Assembly: GCA_934352055.1 (NCBI GenBank) | Contig: CAKRJY010000003.1 | Location: 124,001-188,000 of the forward strand | Origin: an uncultured Lachnospiraceae bacterium | GTDB taxonomy: Bacteria > Bacillota > Clostridia > Lachnospirales > Lachnospiraceae | Length of the DNA stretch: 64,000 nt | Direction: 5' to 3' | Part shown: piece after piece, positions 7,458 through 15,191 of the stretch | Layout of the letters: every line of letters starts with the position of its first letter | Numbering within the stretch: position 1 is the stretch's first letter | Translations under genes and position numbers: made by a program | Notes under the pieces: model-generated | What the model saw: the letters and a program-made list of their open reading frames with translations, nothing else | Told to the model about the DNA's origin: nothing | Databases searched by the model: none

Positions 7458-7471
7458 CGAACCTTTGTTCT
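7458..7471. promoter_or_regulatory. LexA box 1
   Basis: CGAACCTTTGTTCT matches the Gram-positive SOS box CGAAC-N4-GTTCG, with both GAAC/GTTC half-sites intact. It lies 32 bases upstream of the yneA-like start and probably represses that gene. Confidence 0.8.
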
Positions 7472-7488
7472 GGTTAAATCATACAACA

Positions 7489-7502
7489 CGAACATGTGTT
7501 TG
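7489..7502. promoter_or_regulatory. LexA box 2
   Basis: CGAACATGTGTTTG has one perfect half-site and a one-base deviation in the other (GTTTG). It sits centrally between the divergent SOS genes, 31 bases from box 1. Confidence 0.7.
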
Positions 7503-7515
7503 TCAACAACTTTTT

Positions 7516-7529
7516 CGAACATATTTTCG
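7516..7529. promoter_or_regulatory. LexA box 3
   Basis: CGAACATATTTTCG keeps the left CGAAC and has TTTCG on the right. It lies 11 bases upstream of the lexA -35 element, so it is the site most likely to give autorepression. Confidence 0.65.
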
Positions 7530-7539
7530 GAATGTATGT

Positions 7540-7568
7540 TTGCTTTTTACAATGAGCTATGCTATAAT
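7540..7568 (+). promoter_or_regulatory. lexA promoter
   Basis: TTGCTT (7540-7545) and a perfect TATAAT (7563-7568) are 17 bases apart. The start codon is 44 bases downstream of the -10. Confidence 0.65.
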
Positions 7569-7611
7569 TTTTTCATCAATAATTATTTGTTACAGACGAA
7601 GGGAGATTCCT

Positions 7612-8226
7612 ATGGAATATGGTCGTATTACCGATAAACAACGTGAGATCTTAGAGTATATCAAGCAGGAAATCTTAAACAAAGGATATCCTCCTACTGT
7701 GCGCGAGATGTGCGATGCTGTACATCTGAAGTCTACTTCTTCTATACACTCGCACTTAGAATCTTTAGAGAAAAATGGTTATATCCGTCGTGATCCATCA
7801 AAGCCTCGTACGATAGAAATCGTCGATGATAATTTTAATTTGACACGACGTGAAGTTGTAAATGTTCCCGTTGTCGGCTCTATTGCTGCCGGACAACCGC
7901 TTTTAGCTGTCCAGAATATTGACAACTATTTTCCAATTCCATCGGAATATATGCCGAATCAGGATACATTCATGCTTCATGTTAAGGGCGAAAGTATGAT
8001 AAATGCCGGTATTTTTGATGGTGATGTCATTTTAGTAAAGCAGCAAAACACTGCGCGAAATGGAGAAATCGTTGCCGCTCTTGTTGATGATTCAGCAACT
8101 GTTAAGACATTCTACAAAGAAGCGGATCATATCCGCTTACAGCCGGAAAATGATTCTATGGATCCCATTATTGTTGCAGACTGTCAGATTCTCGGTGTAG
8201 TATTTGGTGTATTCCGTTTCTTTTAA
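7612..8226 (+). CDS. lexA: LexA SOS repressor
   Basis: A 204-residue LexA. The N-terminal winged helix-turn-helix (residues 1-70; TVREMCDAVHLKSTSSIHSHL) binds the SOS boxes. The autocleavage site is the Ala-Gly in VGSIAAGQP, the catalytic serine lies in KGESMINAG and the lysine in ATVKTF, all within the C-terminal S24 peptidase fold. RecA-stimulated self-cleavage lifts repression after DNA damage. ATG 7612 has GGGAG 7 bases upstream. A much longer upstream reading frame crosses the promoter and is not translated. It is one of the few rightward genes in this part. Confidence 0.97.
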   Translation: MEYGRITDKQREILEYIKQEILNKGYPPTVREMCDAVHLKSTSSIHSHLESLEKNGYIRRDPSKPRTIEIVDDNFNLTRREVVNVPVVGSIAAGQPLLAVQNIDNYFPIPSEYMPNQDTFMLHVKGESMINAGIFDGDVILVKQQNTARNGEIVAALVDDSATVKTFYKEADHIRLQPENDSMDPIIVADCQILGVVFGVFRFF

Positions 8227-8262
8227 ATATCCGCTTTTTTACAGCATACTGTTTTTGATGTA

Positions 8263-8314
8263 TTTTTCTTTCTATCCGATGCTTTCCTGTTTTATTACGT
8301 CATCTTGCAGGAAA
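8263..8314 (-). repeat. 52-base repeat, copy 2 (inverted, downstream of lexA)
   Basis: Read on the minus strand this matches 4560-4611 at 48 of 52 positions. It still encodes FLQDDVIKQESIG plus stop, against FLQDNITKQESIG plus stop at the nadD-yqeK terminus, but an in-frame TAA lies just upstream and no gene surrounds it. It is therefore a relic of the nadD-yqeK 3' end or a copy of a small palindromic repeat. Confidence 0.9.
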
Positions 8315-8327
8315 TCTTCTTACAAAC

Positions 8328-8384
8328 AAAAAGATACATGTGATTTGAGGTAACTATACCTTATGTCACATGTATCTTTTTTAT
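8328..8384. terminator. Bidirectional terminator between lexA and rluD
   Basis: AAAAGATACATGTGA-type arms (8329-8343 and 8366-8380) form a 15-base perfect stem. Inside it AGGTA (8348-8352) pairs with TACCT (8357-8361). T-runs flank the stem on both strands, so it can end lexA transcripts rightward and rluD transcripts leftward. Confidence 0.85.
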
Positions 8385-9289
8385 TCCGGTAAAATAGTAA
8401 GCAAATGAGAGAAATATTCCGGAATCGGTGCTTCCACTTCCATATATTCGCCGGTAGACGGATGTACAAAACCAATAATTGCAGCATGAAGTGTCTGTCC
8501 TTGCAGCTTATAAGGACATTTTTTAGGACCATACACCATATCACCTAACAACGGATGACCAATGGATGCCATATGTACACGTATCTGATGGGTTCGTCCT
8601 GTCTCCAGCTGGAATTCCATGTAGGTATAATCTTTATATCGTTTTAAAACGCGGTAATGGGTGATAGCATCTTTTCCATTTTTTTCATTGATGGCCATTT
8701 TCTTTCGGTCATTTGGATTTCTGCCAATCGGCGCGTGAATCACACCTTCCTCTTTTGCTACCCGGCCAATAACGATTCCACGATAAATACGTCGAATGGA
8801 ATGTACCTTGATTTGTTCTGCAATTTTAATGTGTGCTGCATCATTTTTACAGATAATCAGAGAACCTGTTGTATCCTGATCTATGCGGTGTACAATACCA
8901 GGACGAATTTCTCCGTTAATACCGGAAAGAGAATCCTTACAATGATACATAACTGCATTGACAAGTGTTTGATCCGGATGTCCCGGTGCCGGATGCACGA
9001 CCATCCCCTTTGGCTTATCTACAATTAATATATCCTGATCTTCATACAGAATCTGCAACGGTATATTTTGCGGCACAATTGCCACTTCTACAGGTTCTGG
9101 AATATCCATCGATACCTGTTCGTCTGTCACTACGCGATAATTTGCCTTAACCTGTTTTCCCTGAACAAGTACATCCCCTTCTTTGATATGTTTTTGAATT
9201 GCACTTCTGGAGAGTTCTGATTCGCGCTGGCTTAGAAAATGATCCAGACGCATACCATTTTCTTCATCTAATACTCTATACTCTGTCAT
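8381..9289 (-). CDS. rluD: RluD-family 23S rRNA pseudouridine synthase
   Basis: A 302-residue RluA/RluD-type enzyme. An S4 RNA-binding domain covers residues 12-75 (MRLDHFLSQ). The catalytic motif is GIVHRIDQDTTG, whose aspartate attacks the target uridine, followed by GRTHQIRVHM and GHPLLGD. Bacillus YlyB is the orthologue in the same place after lspA. The stop codon abuts the bidirectional terminator. Start ATG 9289 lies 5 bases beyond the lspA stop. The exact uridines modified cannot be told from the sequence. Confidence 0.93.
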   Translation of the reverse strand: MTEYRVLDEENGMRLDHFLSQRESELSRSAIQKHIKEGDVLVQGKQVKANYRVVTDEQVSMDIPEPVEVAIVPQNIPLQILYEDQDILIVDKPKGMVVHPAPGHPDQTLVNAVMYHCKDSLSGINGEIRPGIVHRIDQDTTGSLIICKNDAAHIKIAEQIKVHSIRRIYRGIVIGRVAKEEGVIHAPIGRNPNDRKKMAINEKNGKDAITHYRVLKRYKDYTYMEFQLETGRTHQIRVHMASIGHPLLGDMVYGPKKCPYKLQGQTLHAAIIGFVHPSTGEYMEVEAPIPEYFSHLLTILPE

Positions 9290-9294
9290 AGCGT

Positions 9295-9825
9295 CTACTT
9301 ATTCTCCTGTTTTTTATGACGAACTGTACGCAGGATTTCATCAAACTGCTGATCCGAATACACGAAAAGAATCAATATAAACAGACAGATCACGCCGCAG
9401 GTTACATAGATGTCTGCAACATTAAATACTGGAAAATTAATCAATGAAAAATAGATAAAATCGACAACATAATGATGCCATATACGATCTATCAGATTTC
9501 CCACAGCTCCTGCAACCAGAAATATAAGAATGATGCGAAGAGAATTATATTCTCTTTTCTCAGGAAGTTTTGCATACAAATATATCATAAAGGCACATAA
9601 AACCGGTGTGATTATGCAAAAAAACAACGTTTTATTTTCCATAATAGAAAAAGCTGCTCCTGTATTTTCAAGATAATGCAATTCCAATACTCCCGGAATT
9701 AACGTTATATCATATCCGCCTAACAGATAATTTATTGCCAATTGTTTTGTCCATTGATCTAAGAAAAGCAATGCAACACATACCAGCGCCGCTATCATAT
9801 ATTTTTTTATAGATGTTTTTTGCAT
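9295..9825 (-). CDS. lspA: Lipoprotein signal peptidase II
   Basis: A 176-residue membrane aspartyl protease with four predicted membrane segments. GAVGNLIDR and VFNVADIYV carry the two catalytic aspartates, and ENTGAAFS is the third family motif. It cleaves prolipoproteins before the lipid-modified cysteine. ATG 9825 has a GAGG 9 bases upstream; the frame also opens at a TTG (9840) that lies on that site and is rejected. It is followed by rluD, as in Bacillus. Confidence 0.95.
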   Translation of the reverse strand: MQKTSIKKYMIAALVCVALLFLDQWTKQLAINYLLGGYDITLIPGVLELHYLENTGAAFSIMENKTLFFCIITPVLCAFMIYLYAKLPEKREYNSLRIILIFLVAGAVGNLIDRIWHHYVVDFIYFSLINFPVFNVADIYVTCGVICLFILILFVYSDQQFDEILRTVRHKKQENK

Positions 9826-9846
9826 AACAAAATACCTCAACTCATT

Positions 9847-10941
9847 TTAAGAATTTGTAACTACACGGATTGCCTCTAGAAGTTCATCGTCTGTAAAACT
9901 TGTATCAATTGCAGCCTTGCCAACTTCCTGTAAAATAACAAATTTAATCTTTCCGCCAACCATTTTTTTGTCTGATTTGGTATTATAAAGCACTTCTTTG
10001 GCATCGTATCCTAAAGCATGCACAGGCAAGCCAAATCCTTGTATAACCCCAAGCATTGCCTGATACTCCTGTTCTGTAAGGAATCCGCGCTTATACGATA
10101 AATACGCAGCACTATGCATACCAATAGCAACGCATTGTCCATGATACAAAGAAAAATCCGACATTTTTTCAATCGCATGTCCTACTGTATGACCAAAATT
10201 TAAATATGCGCGGATGCCATTCTCTTTTGGGTCTGTCTCAACGACATTCTTTTTAATGACACAACTGCCATATACCATATCCGTCAGCGTTCCTTCATCC
10301 TTTGCCAAAATAGCAGCTTGTTTGTCCATAAGCCAGGTATAATAATCACGATCTTGAATTAGTCCGTGTTTAATCACTTCTCCCATACCAGAGGCAAACT
10401 GAACTTCCGGTAAAGATAATAGTGTATGAATGTTGATATACACCATACGAGGCATGTAAAAGGCACCTACCATATTTTTGTACTGCAAGAAATCAACACC
10501 TGTCTTACCACCAATACTACTATCTACCTGTGAAAGTAAAGTTGTTGGCATTTGAATAAAGTCAATACCACGCAAATACGTTGCCGCCGTAAATCCTGTC
10601 AAATCTCCAACCACGCCACCGCCTAATGCAAGCAATAAATCTTTGCGATCAAAGTGTTGTTTTATTAATTCTTCATATAATTTTTGTACAGTATCCATAT
10701 TTTTAGAGGCTTCTCCAGCATCAAATATAAAAAAATAAACCTCTTTAAATGTGTTTTCACATAATCCCTGCACTTCTTTTAAGTATAGTTTTGCCACGTT
10801 AGAATCAGTAACAATGCAGATTTTTCTGTCTACATTTAAATTTTCTCTTTTTAATGCTTCCATAAAACCGTCGAATTTATGTTCCAAAATAATTTTATAA
10901 CACGGTTTTCCTTCATAATTCACTTGCAGTTCTTTTGCCAT
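9847..10941 (-). CDS. aroB: 3-dehydroquinate synthase
   Basis: A 364-residue AroB that converts DAHP to 3-dehydroquinate in the shikimate pathway. The NAD-binding motif GGGVVGDLTGFTA, the substrate/zinc region (GMGEVIKHG, NFGHTVGHAIE, YHGQCVAIGM) and the metal-binding Glu/His residues are present. ATG 10941 follows AGGTGAAAG; a more distal in-frame ATG (10971) inside ylmH lacks a site. No other shikimate gene is nearby. It occupies the place where divIVA follows ylmH in many Firmicutes. Confidence 0.95.
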   Translation of the reverse strand: MAKELQVNYEGKPCYKIILEHKFDGFMEALKRENLNVDRKICIVTDSNVAKLYLKEVQGLCENTFKEVYFFIFDAGEASKNMDTVQKLYEELIKQHFDRKDLLLALGGGVVGDLTGFTAATYLRGIDFIQMPTTLLSQVDSSIGGKTGVDFLQYKNMVGAFYMPRMVYINIHTLLSLPEVQFASGMGEVIKHGLIQDRDYYTWLMDKQAAILAKDEGTLTDMVYGSCVIKKNVVETDPKENGIRAYLNFGHTVGHAIEKMSDFSLYHGQCVAIGMHSAAYLSYKRGFLTEQEYQAMLGVIQGFGLPVHALGYDAKEVLYNTKSDKKMVGGKIKFVILQEVGKAAIDTSFTDDELLEAIRVVTNS

Positions 10942-10954
10942 ACTTTCACCTCTA

Positions 10955-11713
10955 CTACATATACCATGCATATTGTATATGTAATCTTCCTTTTTTGGTT
11001 GTATTTAAAAATGCATCGAAGCGCAATTTTCCATAGCCTCGTAAAGATATAATATCTCCCGGATTCACTCCCTGGTTATGATTTGTCATAAGAGCTCCAT
11101 TGATAAATACATTTTCTCCAAGAATATACGATGCAGCCTGTGCACGTGACAGCTTACACGCCTGTGCCACAAATGCATCCAAACGATTGGATGCAATAAA
11201 GCCCTGCTCTGTACGATATTGTATCTGAATCTGTATATTCGTTGGACTCGTAATTTCTGTCATAATCTGCGTATGACGAATCTGATACAATTCTTTTGCA
11301 ATAAAATCTGCCATATTTTCTACGCAAAAAACATATGCATCTTTTTTCTGTAAAACAATATCCCCGAGCAAGGATCGATCAATACCTAAGTGCATCAGTG
11401 CACCAAGAATATCTCGATGTGACAGTTCCTCCGCAAAACGCTGATGCAATGGTTGTATTTTTACACAGGCAATCGGATAATCCCAATTATAATAAAGAGC
11501 ATCAGGCTGGAATGCTACCATCTGACGCTCTGCTCCCTGATAACCTCCATATAATGAGAAACGAGTATATATTGTCTTCTCATTTTGTTTTAAAAGGTTA
11601 ATTTCGTACATATTTAAAAAATTTGAAAATAACACGATTCCTTTACGATCTGCTTGTGTCGCCAAATCATAAAAGCGGTGTAACAGTTCCTCTGACTGAT
11701 CATTTTTACGCAT
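10955..11713 (-). CDS. ylmH: YlmH, S4-domain protein of ribosome-associated quality control
   Basis: A 252-residue YlmH. The N-terminal half has the family blocks GAERQMVAF and HRDILGALMHLGIDRS.LGDI. An S4 RNA-binding domain covers about residues 178-240 (RLDAFVAQACKLSRAQA). Bacillus YlmH acts in ribosome-associated quality control on stalled 50S-peptidyl-tRNA complexes. It lies directly after sepF, the stop codon of sepF being 2 bases before its ATG, so translation is probably coupled; no separate ribosome-binding site is obvious. Confidence 0.92.
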   Translation of the reverse strand: MRKNDQSEELLHRFYDLATQADRKGIVLFSNFLNMYEINLLKQNEKTIYTRFSLYGGYQGAERQMVAFQPDALYYNWDYPIACVKIQPLHQRFAEELSHRDILGALMHLGIDRSLLGDIVLQKKDAYVFCVENMADFIAKELYQIRHTQIMTEITSPTNIQIQIQYRTEQGFIASNRLDAFVAQACKLSRAQAASYILGENVFINGALMTNHNQGVNPGDIISLRGYGKLRFDAFLNTTKKGRLHIQYAWYM

Positions 11714-11715
11714 GA

Positions 11716-12285
11716 TTAAAATCCTGTCTGGATACCGGAAAAGTCAAACGCATCAACGATTCCCTGTAAATCACCGGATATATCAACAGCTGCTGGTGTA
11801 ATAATAAAAATATAATTACTTACTTTTTGAAGATTGCCATCGATTGCATAGCAACATCCGGACGTAAAGTCAATGATTCTCTGTGCAAGACCTAAATCAA
11901 GACCTTCCATGTTCAAAATGACGGTACGATCTGCCAGTAACGTCTCTGAAATTTCTCTTGCATCTTCAAATGAAGATGGCTTTATTACACATACTTCCAT
12001 ATTAGTACTATTTCCCTTTCTACCACCACGCATTGGTGTTATCTTCGGTGTTGACTTAACAGATGATTTTTCCTTAACACTTGGCGTAACTTTCGTCTTT
12101 GTTACAGGAACGTCATCCTCTTCCTCGTCCTCGTCATCCTTTTTACCGAAAAGATGAAAGATAGAATGATTATCGTCATCATAATCATCATAATCATCAT
12201 CATCATACATCTCATCATCATCGTAGTAATCGTCTTCATCCTCGCCTAACTTCATTACATCGAGCATACGATCAAAAAAAGCCAT
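11716..12285 (-). CDS. sepF: Cell division protein SepF
   Basis: A 189-residue SepF. The short N-terminal amphipathic helix MAFFDRMLDVMKLG binds membrane. A long acidic linker (about residues 15-58, mostly Asp/Glu/Tyr) and a basic linker follow. The C-terminal DUF552 domain covers about 95-180 (VCVIKPSSFEDAREISE ... RTVILNMEGL ... RIIDFTSG). SepF tethers and bundles FtsZ at midcell. The linker is coded by a run of GAT/GAC trinucleotides. AAGGAGAG precedes the ATG. Its neighbours yggS and ylmH are the usual ones. Confidence 0.95.
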   Translation of the reverse strand: MAFFDRMLDVMKLGEDEDDYYDDDEMYDDDDYDDYDDDNHSIFHLFGKKDDEDEEEDDVPVTKTKVTPSVKEKSSVKSTPKITPMRGGRKGNSTNMEVCVIKPSSFEDAREISETLLADRTVILNMEGLDLGLAQRIIDFTSGCCYAIDGNLQKVSNYIFIITPAAVDISGDLQGIVDAFDFSGIQTGF

Positions 12286-12312
12286 GATTTATCTCTCCTT
12301 AATATCTATCTG

Positions 12313-13008
12313 TTATGTGTTTTGGTAATCTCTTTTGCCAAAGATACCCGTCCCAACACGAACCATCGTTGCTCCTTCTTCAATAGCAACTTCAAAATCG
12401 CCTGTCATGCCCATAGACAGAATATCCATAGATACATTATCAATGTTTTGGTTATCTATGTCAACAGATAACTCCTTTATTTTGCGAAAATAAGCGCGAT
12501 TTTCCTCTGGGTCTACAACATATGGTGCTATTGTCATAAGTCCTTTGATGGACAATGCATCTAAAGAAGCAATCTGACGCACTAGTTCCATGGCGTCTTC
12601 TTTGGATACACCAAACTTTGTCGTTTCATCTGCGATGTTGACTTCTACAAGAATTGGTACTACAATCCCTTTTTTCTTCGCCTGTATATTAATCTCTTCC
12701 GCAAGGCGATAACTGTCTACGGAATGAATCAATGCCACATTACCAACAATATATTTTACTTTATTACGCTGTAAGTGACCAATCATATGCCAGTTGATAT
12801 CCTTTGGCATTTTTTCCATTTTGTCACACATTTCCTGCACTTTATTCTCGCCGAAATCACGTACACCGGCATTATAAATTTCCTGTAAATCTGTAACCGG
12901 TTTTGTTTTACTGACCGCAATCAATGTCACTTCCGTAACATCTCTTCCTGCCCTTTTACAGGCTTGTTCCACGCGTGATTGTACTTCTGTCAAATTTTCT
13001 TTTAACAT
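12313..13008 (-). CDS. yggS: YggS/YlmE family PLP homeostasis protein
   Basis: A 231-residue fold-type III PLP-binding protein. The PLP lysine lies in IAVSKTKP, and FGENKVQE, WHMIGHLQ.NK, VEVNIADE.TKFGV and LSMGMTGDFE are the family signatures. These proteins bind PLP without known catalysis and buffer PLP and amino-acid pools. AGGAGG precedes ATG 13008, and the gene lies 27 bases before sepF, as ylmE does in Bacillus. Confidence 0.95.
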   Translation of the reverse strand: MLKENLTEVQSRVEQACKRAGRDVTEVTLIAVSKTKPVTDLQEIYNAGVRDFGENKVQEMCDKMEKMPKDINWHMIGHLQRNKVKYIVGNVALIHSVDSYRLAEEINIQAKKKGIVVPILVEVNIADETTKFGVSKEDAMELVRQIASLDALSIKGLMTIAPYVVDPEENRAYFRKIKELSVDIDNQNIDNVSMDILSMGMTGDFEVAIEEGATMVRVGTGIFGKRDYQNT

Positions 13009-13033
13009 CTATATGCCTCCTCTGTTATTTTTT

Positions 13034-14419
13034 CTAACGAATGACTTGATTTTCTTTCACCAAATCACCCTGTAATACAATGTGATCATACAAAGCCAGA
13101 CCGTATGTCGTTCCTGTACTGATAATCGCATAATCTTCGTTTTGATATAATATATTGATTTGTTTAAACACAGCATACCCTTTGTTAATATTATAAACCC
13201 CTTGTAAAGTCGCTGTATCAGCTCCAACCGTATAAGTTTCCTGAGAATTTGGTTTTAGAATAACCGTATTCTTTGCTATATCATCAGCATCAATATAATA
13301 AGCATCATCTGTTTCATAATAAATCGTAGGTGTAACAAACTGTGCATCTTGCTTTTTGCTTTGCACCATAAGACCAGAAGAATCCGAATCATTTCCCATA
13401 AAGAAATAACTCTTTGGCACCGTAAAAAATTCTTTTTTTACAATGGCACTGTTTGGTATTTTTAGGCCAGATTCTTCATTAATGAGAAGCTCAATTGGGA
13501 CAAAGCGTGCATCCCCATAACGTGCCACACTATCATCCAAATGTAACACCAGATATGGCTCTCCAGCTTTTTCGGTCACCTCACATGCAGCCCAGGTTGT
13601 TGCATTATCTGTCTCAAACCGGATCTGAATATATTGCATTTCTTCCTCTTGTATCATAGATACAAGTGCTTCATCAATTGGCATAATAAGATCCCAGTCA
13701 TCCGATACAATTAATTTATAGACCGGTTTCCCTGCCTCAACACTCTCCTGCGTCTTTAAGTTAGACACATTCAGATTTCCCATATCAAATGATTCAGATG
13801 TGACCTGATCCAGTGTCAGCCCCTCGTAGCCATCTGTCTGGTATACAACAATACCGGAAGTCGGTGCCGTATATATGGCAAATTTGCCTTGTTGTGTCGC
13901 CTGCTCTATCTGTGGCGCAATTTCCGTCATCAGACTGTTGCTGTAATATTGCTGCAAATTTGATGAAAGATCTGATTTAAACGTATAAACCTTTTGAAAC
14001 TTATTATTATTATAATCATATACGAAATCACCAATTTGTTTCTGCAGACGCGTCATATCGTGATCTGATATTGCTGTATCTTCCTGTGTATGACTTTTTA
14101 ACTGTTTTGTGATTTCGCCGGAATGATCAATGGAATAAATATTTGATTTGACACCTACCTGATCCAAATTAGATGCATAATAAAAAATAGCACCATCTGT
14201 CTCTGCATTTACTACCTGTTCCTGACGAATAGCCAATGCCTGATACGTGTAATTTTGAGCAATAGTTCCTTCTTTCACCTCGTAAACGGTTATATTATCT
14301 GCCGTAATATAACTGAACACATGAAATAGCACATAAATAAAAATAATGCCAAAAATAATCAGTCCAACATTAATTTGGATTTGTTTATGAAATTTAATAA
14401 TCTTATCATTACGTTTCAA
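13034..14419 (-). CDS. HlyD-family membrane-anchored adaptor-like protein
   Basis: A 461-residue protein. A basic cytoplasmic head is followed by one membrane segment (VGLIIFGIIFIYVLFHVF) and a large extracytoplasmic part. The barrel-sandwich pieces are recognisable: EVKEGTIAQNYTYQALAIRQE early, and TAPTSGIVVYQTDGYEG plus EAGKPVYKLIVSDDWDL later. HlyD-type proteins bridge exporters to the envelope, but no transporter or outer-membrane partner is encoded here. The gene heads the yggS-sepF operon, 25 bases upstream of yggS, so a role in envelope or division is plausible but unproven. The start is TTG 14419 with AAGGAGAAG just upstream. Confidence 0.7.
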   Translation of the reverse strand: MKRNDKIIKFHKQIQINVGLIIFGIIFIYVLFHVFSYITADNITVYEVKEGTIAQNYTYQALAIRQEQVVNAETDGAIFYYASNLDQVGVKSNIYSIDHSGEITKQLKSHTQEDTAISDHDMTRLQKQIGDFVYDYNNNKFQKVYTFKSDLSSNLQQYYSNSLMTEIAPQIEQATQQGKFAIYTAPTSGIVVYQTDGYEGLTLDQVTSESFDMGNLNVSNLKTQESVEAGKPVYKLIVSDDWDLIMPIDEALVSMIQEEEMQYIQIRFETDNATTWAACEVTEKAGEPYLVLHLDDSVARYGDARFVPIELLINEESGLKIPNSAIVKKEFFTVPKSYFFMGNDSDSSGLMVQSKKQDAQFVTPTIYYETDDAYYIDADDIAKNTVILKPNSQETYTVGADTATLQGVYNINKGYAVFKQINILYQNEDYAIISTGTTYGLALYDHIVLQGDLVKENQVIR

Positions 14420-14486
14420 TGAACTTCTCCTTTTTTTGTATAATCTTCCTTCTTTTGCCTATACTAAAAGAAAAAGGAGGTCTATC

Positions 14487-14690
14487 ATGAAAGGTTTAGA
14501 TTATACATTGCTGACTCTTGTAATCATTGGCGCTATCAATTGGGGGCTCATTGGCTTTTTCCAATTTGACCTGGTAGCATTTATCTTTGGTAATATGTCA
14601 TGGCTTTCCCGCATCATCTATGCTCTTGTTGGATTGAGTGGGCTCTACATGATCAGTGCGTATGGAAGAATCCGCTCAAACGAATCATAA
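14487..14690 (+). CDS. DUF378 small membrane protein
   Basis: A 67-residue protein with two membrane segments: LLTLVIIGAINWGLIGFF, then IIYALVGLSGLYMIS. The INWGLIG motif and the arrangement identify DUF378 (Bacillus YuzA family), whose function is unknown. A strong AAAGGAGG precedes ATG 14487. A weak promoter (TTGTAT 14436-14441, 18 bases, TATACT 14460-14465) lies just upstream. It is a single rightward gene between two leftward operons, with its own terminator. Confidence 0.85.
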   Translation: MKGLDYTLLTLVIIGAINWGLIGFFQFDLVAFIFGNMSWLSRIIYALVGLSGLYMISAYGRIRSNES

Positions 14691-14697
14691 CTCAAGC

Positions 14698-14733
14698 AAA
14701 AAGGTGTTCCATCAAACCGAACACCTTTTTACT
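14698..14733. terminator. Bidirectional terminator after the DUF378 gene
   Basis: AAAAGGTGTTC (14699-14709) pairs perfectly with GAACACCTTTT (14719-14729) around a 9-base loop, with T on one side and A on the other. It can end the DUF378 gene rightward and the leftward cell-shape operon, whose last stop codon is at 14746. Confidence 0.88.
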
Positions 14734-14745
14734 GACACCATTCTT

Positions 14746-15168
14746 TTAAAGTGACAACCAAATGGTTGCATTTAATTCTTCCGGTAATTTTTCTTCTTTT
14801 TGTGAAACACTCAGTACAAAATTCACATGGAATCGTTCACTAAGAACTGCTAGTTTATCAACAGCATTTCGTAATCCCTCAGAAGTATCAATATCCCCTA
14901 AGGTAAGGAAACTGTCAATAAAGATTGTTTCTATGCTGCTATTCTGTGAAATAACACCGCATAGAAAACCAATCAATTCTTCCGTACCACTGATTGGATA
15001 ATCCGGCATGTTAATCATACGAACACGTGAATCCAATTGATACATGTACTTTGGACTTTTGTCAATATAAACAAGTGTCCCCTGTACCGACGTAATGTCC
15101 TGATTTACGCGATCTAATAAATGTTTTGTTTTGCCCGTTCCCTTTTCTCCAACAATAATTTCTACCAT
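14746..15168 (-). CDS. Small P-loop protein of unknown function
   Basis: A 140-residue protein with a Walker A at its N-terminus (VGEKGTGKTK) and a Walker B-like IETIFIDSFLTLGD near residue 85, so probably nucleotide binding. The C-terminal SQKEEKLP and final beta strand resemble small RecA/AAA-like ATPase cores without sensor motifs. It is the last gene of the mre-min-rodA operon, 23 bases after the carboxypeptidase gene. ATG 15168 has AAGGAG 8 bases upstream; an in-frame GTG at 15177 overlaps that site. I do not recognise a named family; similar proteins are often mis-annotated as PilT-like. Confidence 0.65.
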   Translation of the reverse strand: MVEIIVGEKGTGKTKHLLDRVNQDITSVQGTLVYIDKSPKYMYQLDSRVRMINMPDYPISGTEELIGFLCGVISQNSSIETIFIDSFLTLGDIDTSEGLRNAVDKLAVLSERFHVNFVLSVSQKEEKLPEELNATIWLSL

Positions 15169-15191
15169 AGTCTCCACTCCTTCTCTGTGCT

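Noticed and set aside
7384..7611. A long N-terminal extension of LexA
   Set aside because: The frame crosses the LexA boxes and the promoter; the known LexA start and its ribosome-binding site are at 7612.
12160..12245. Short repeated triplets considered as a CRISPR or satellite
   Set aside because: The period is three bases and the run codes the SepF acidic linker; there are no spacers.
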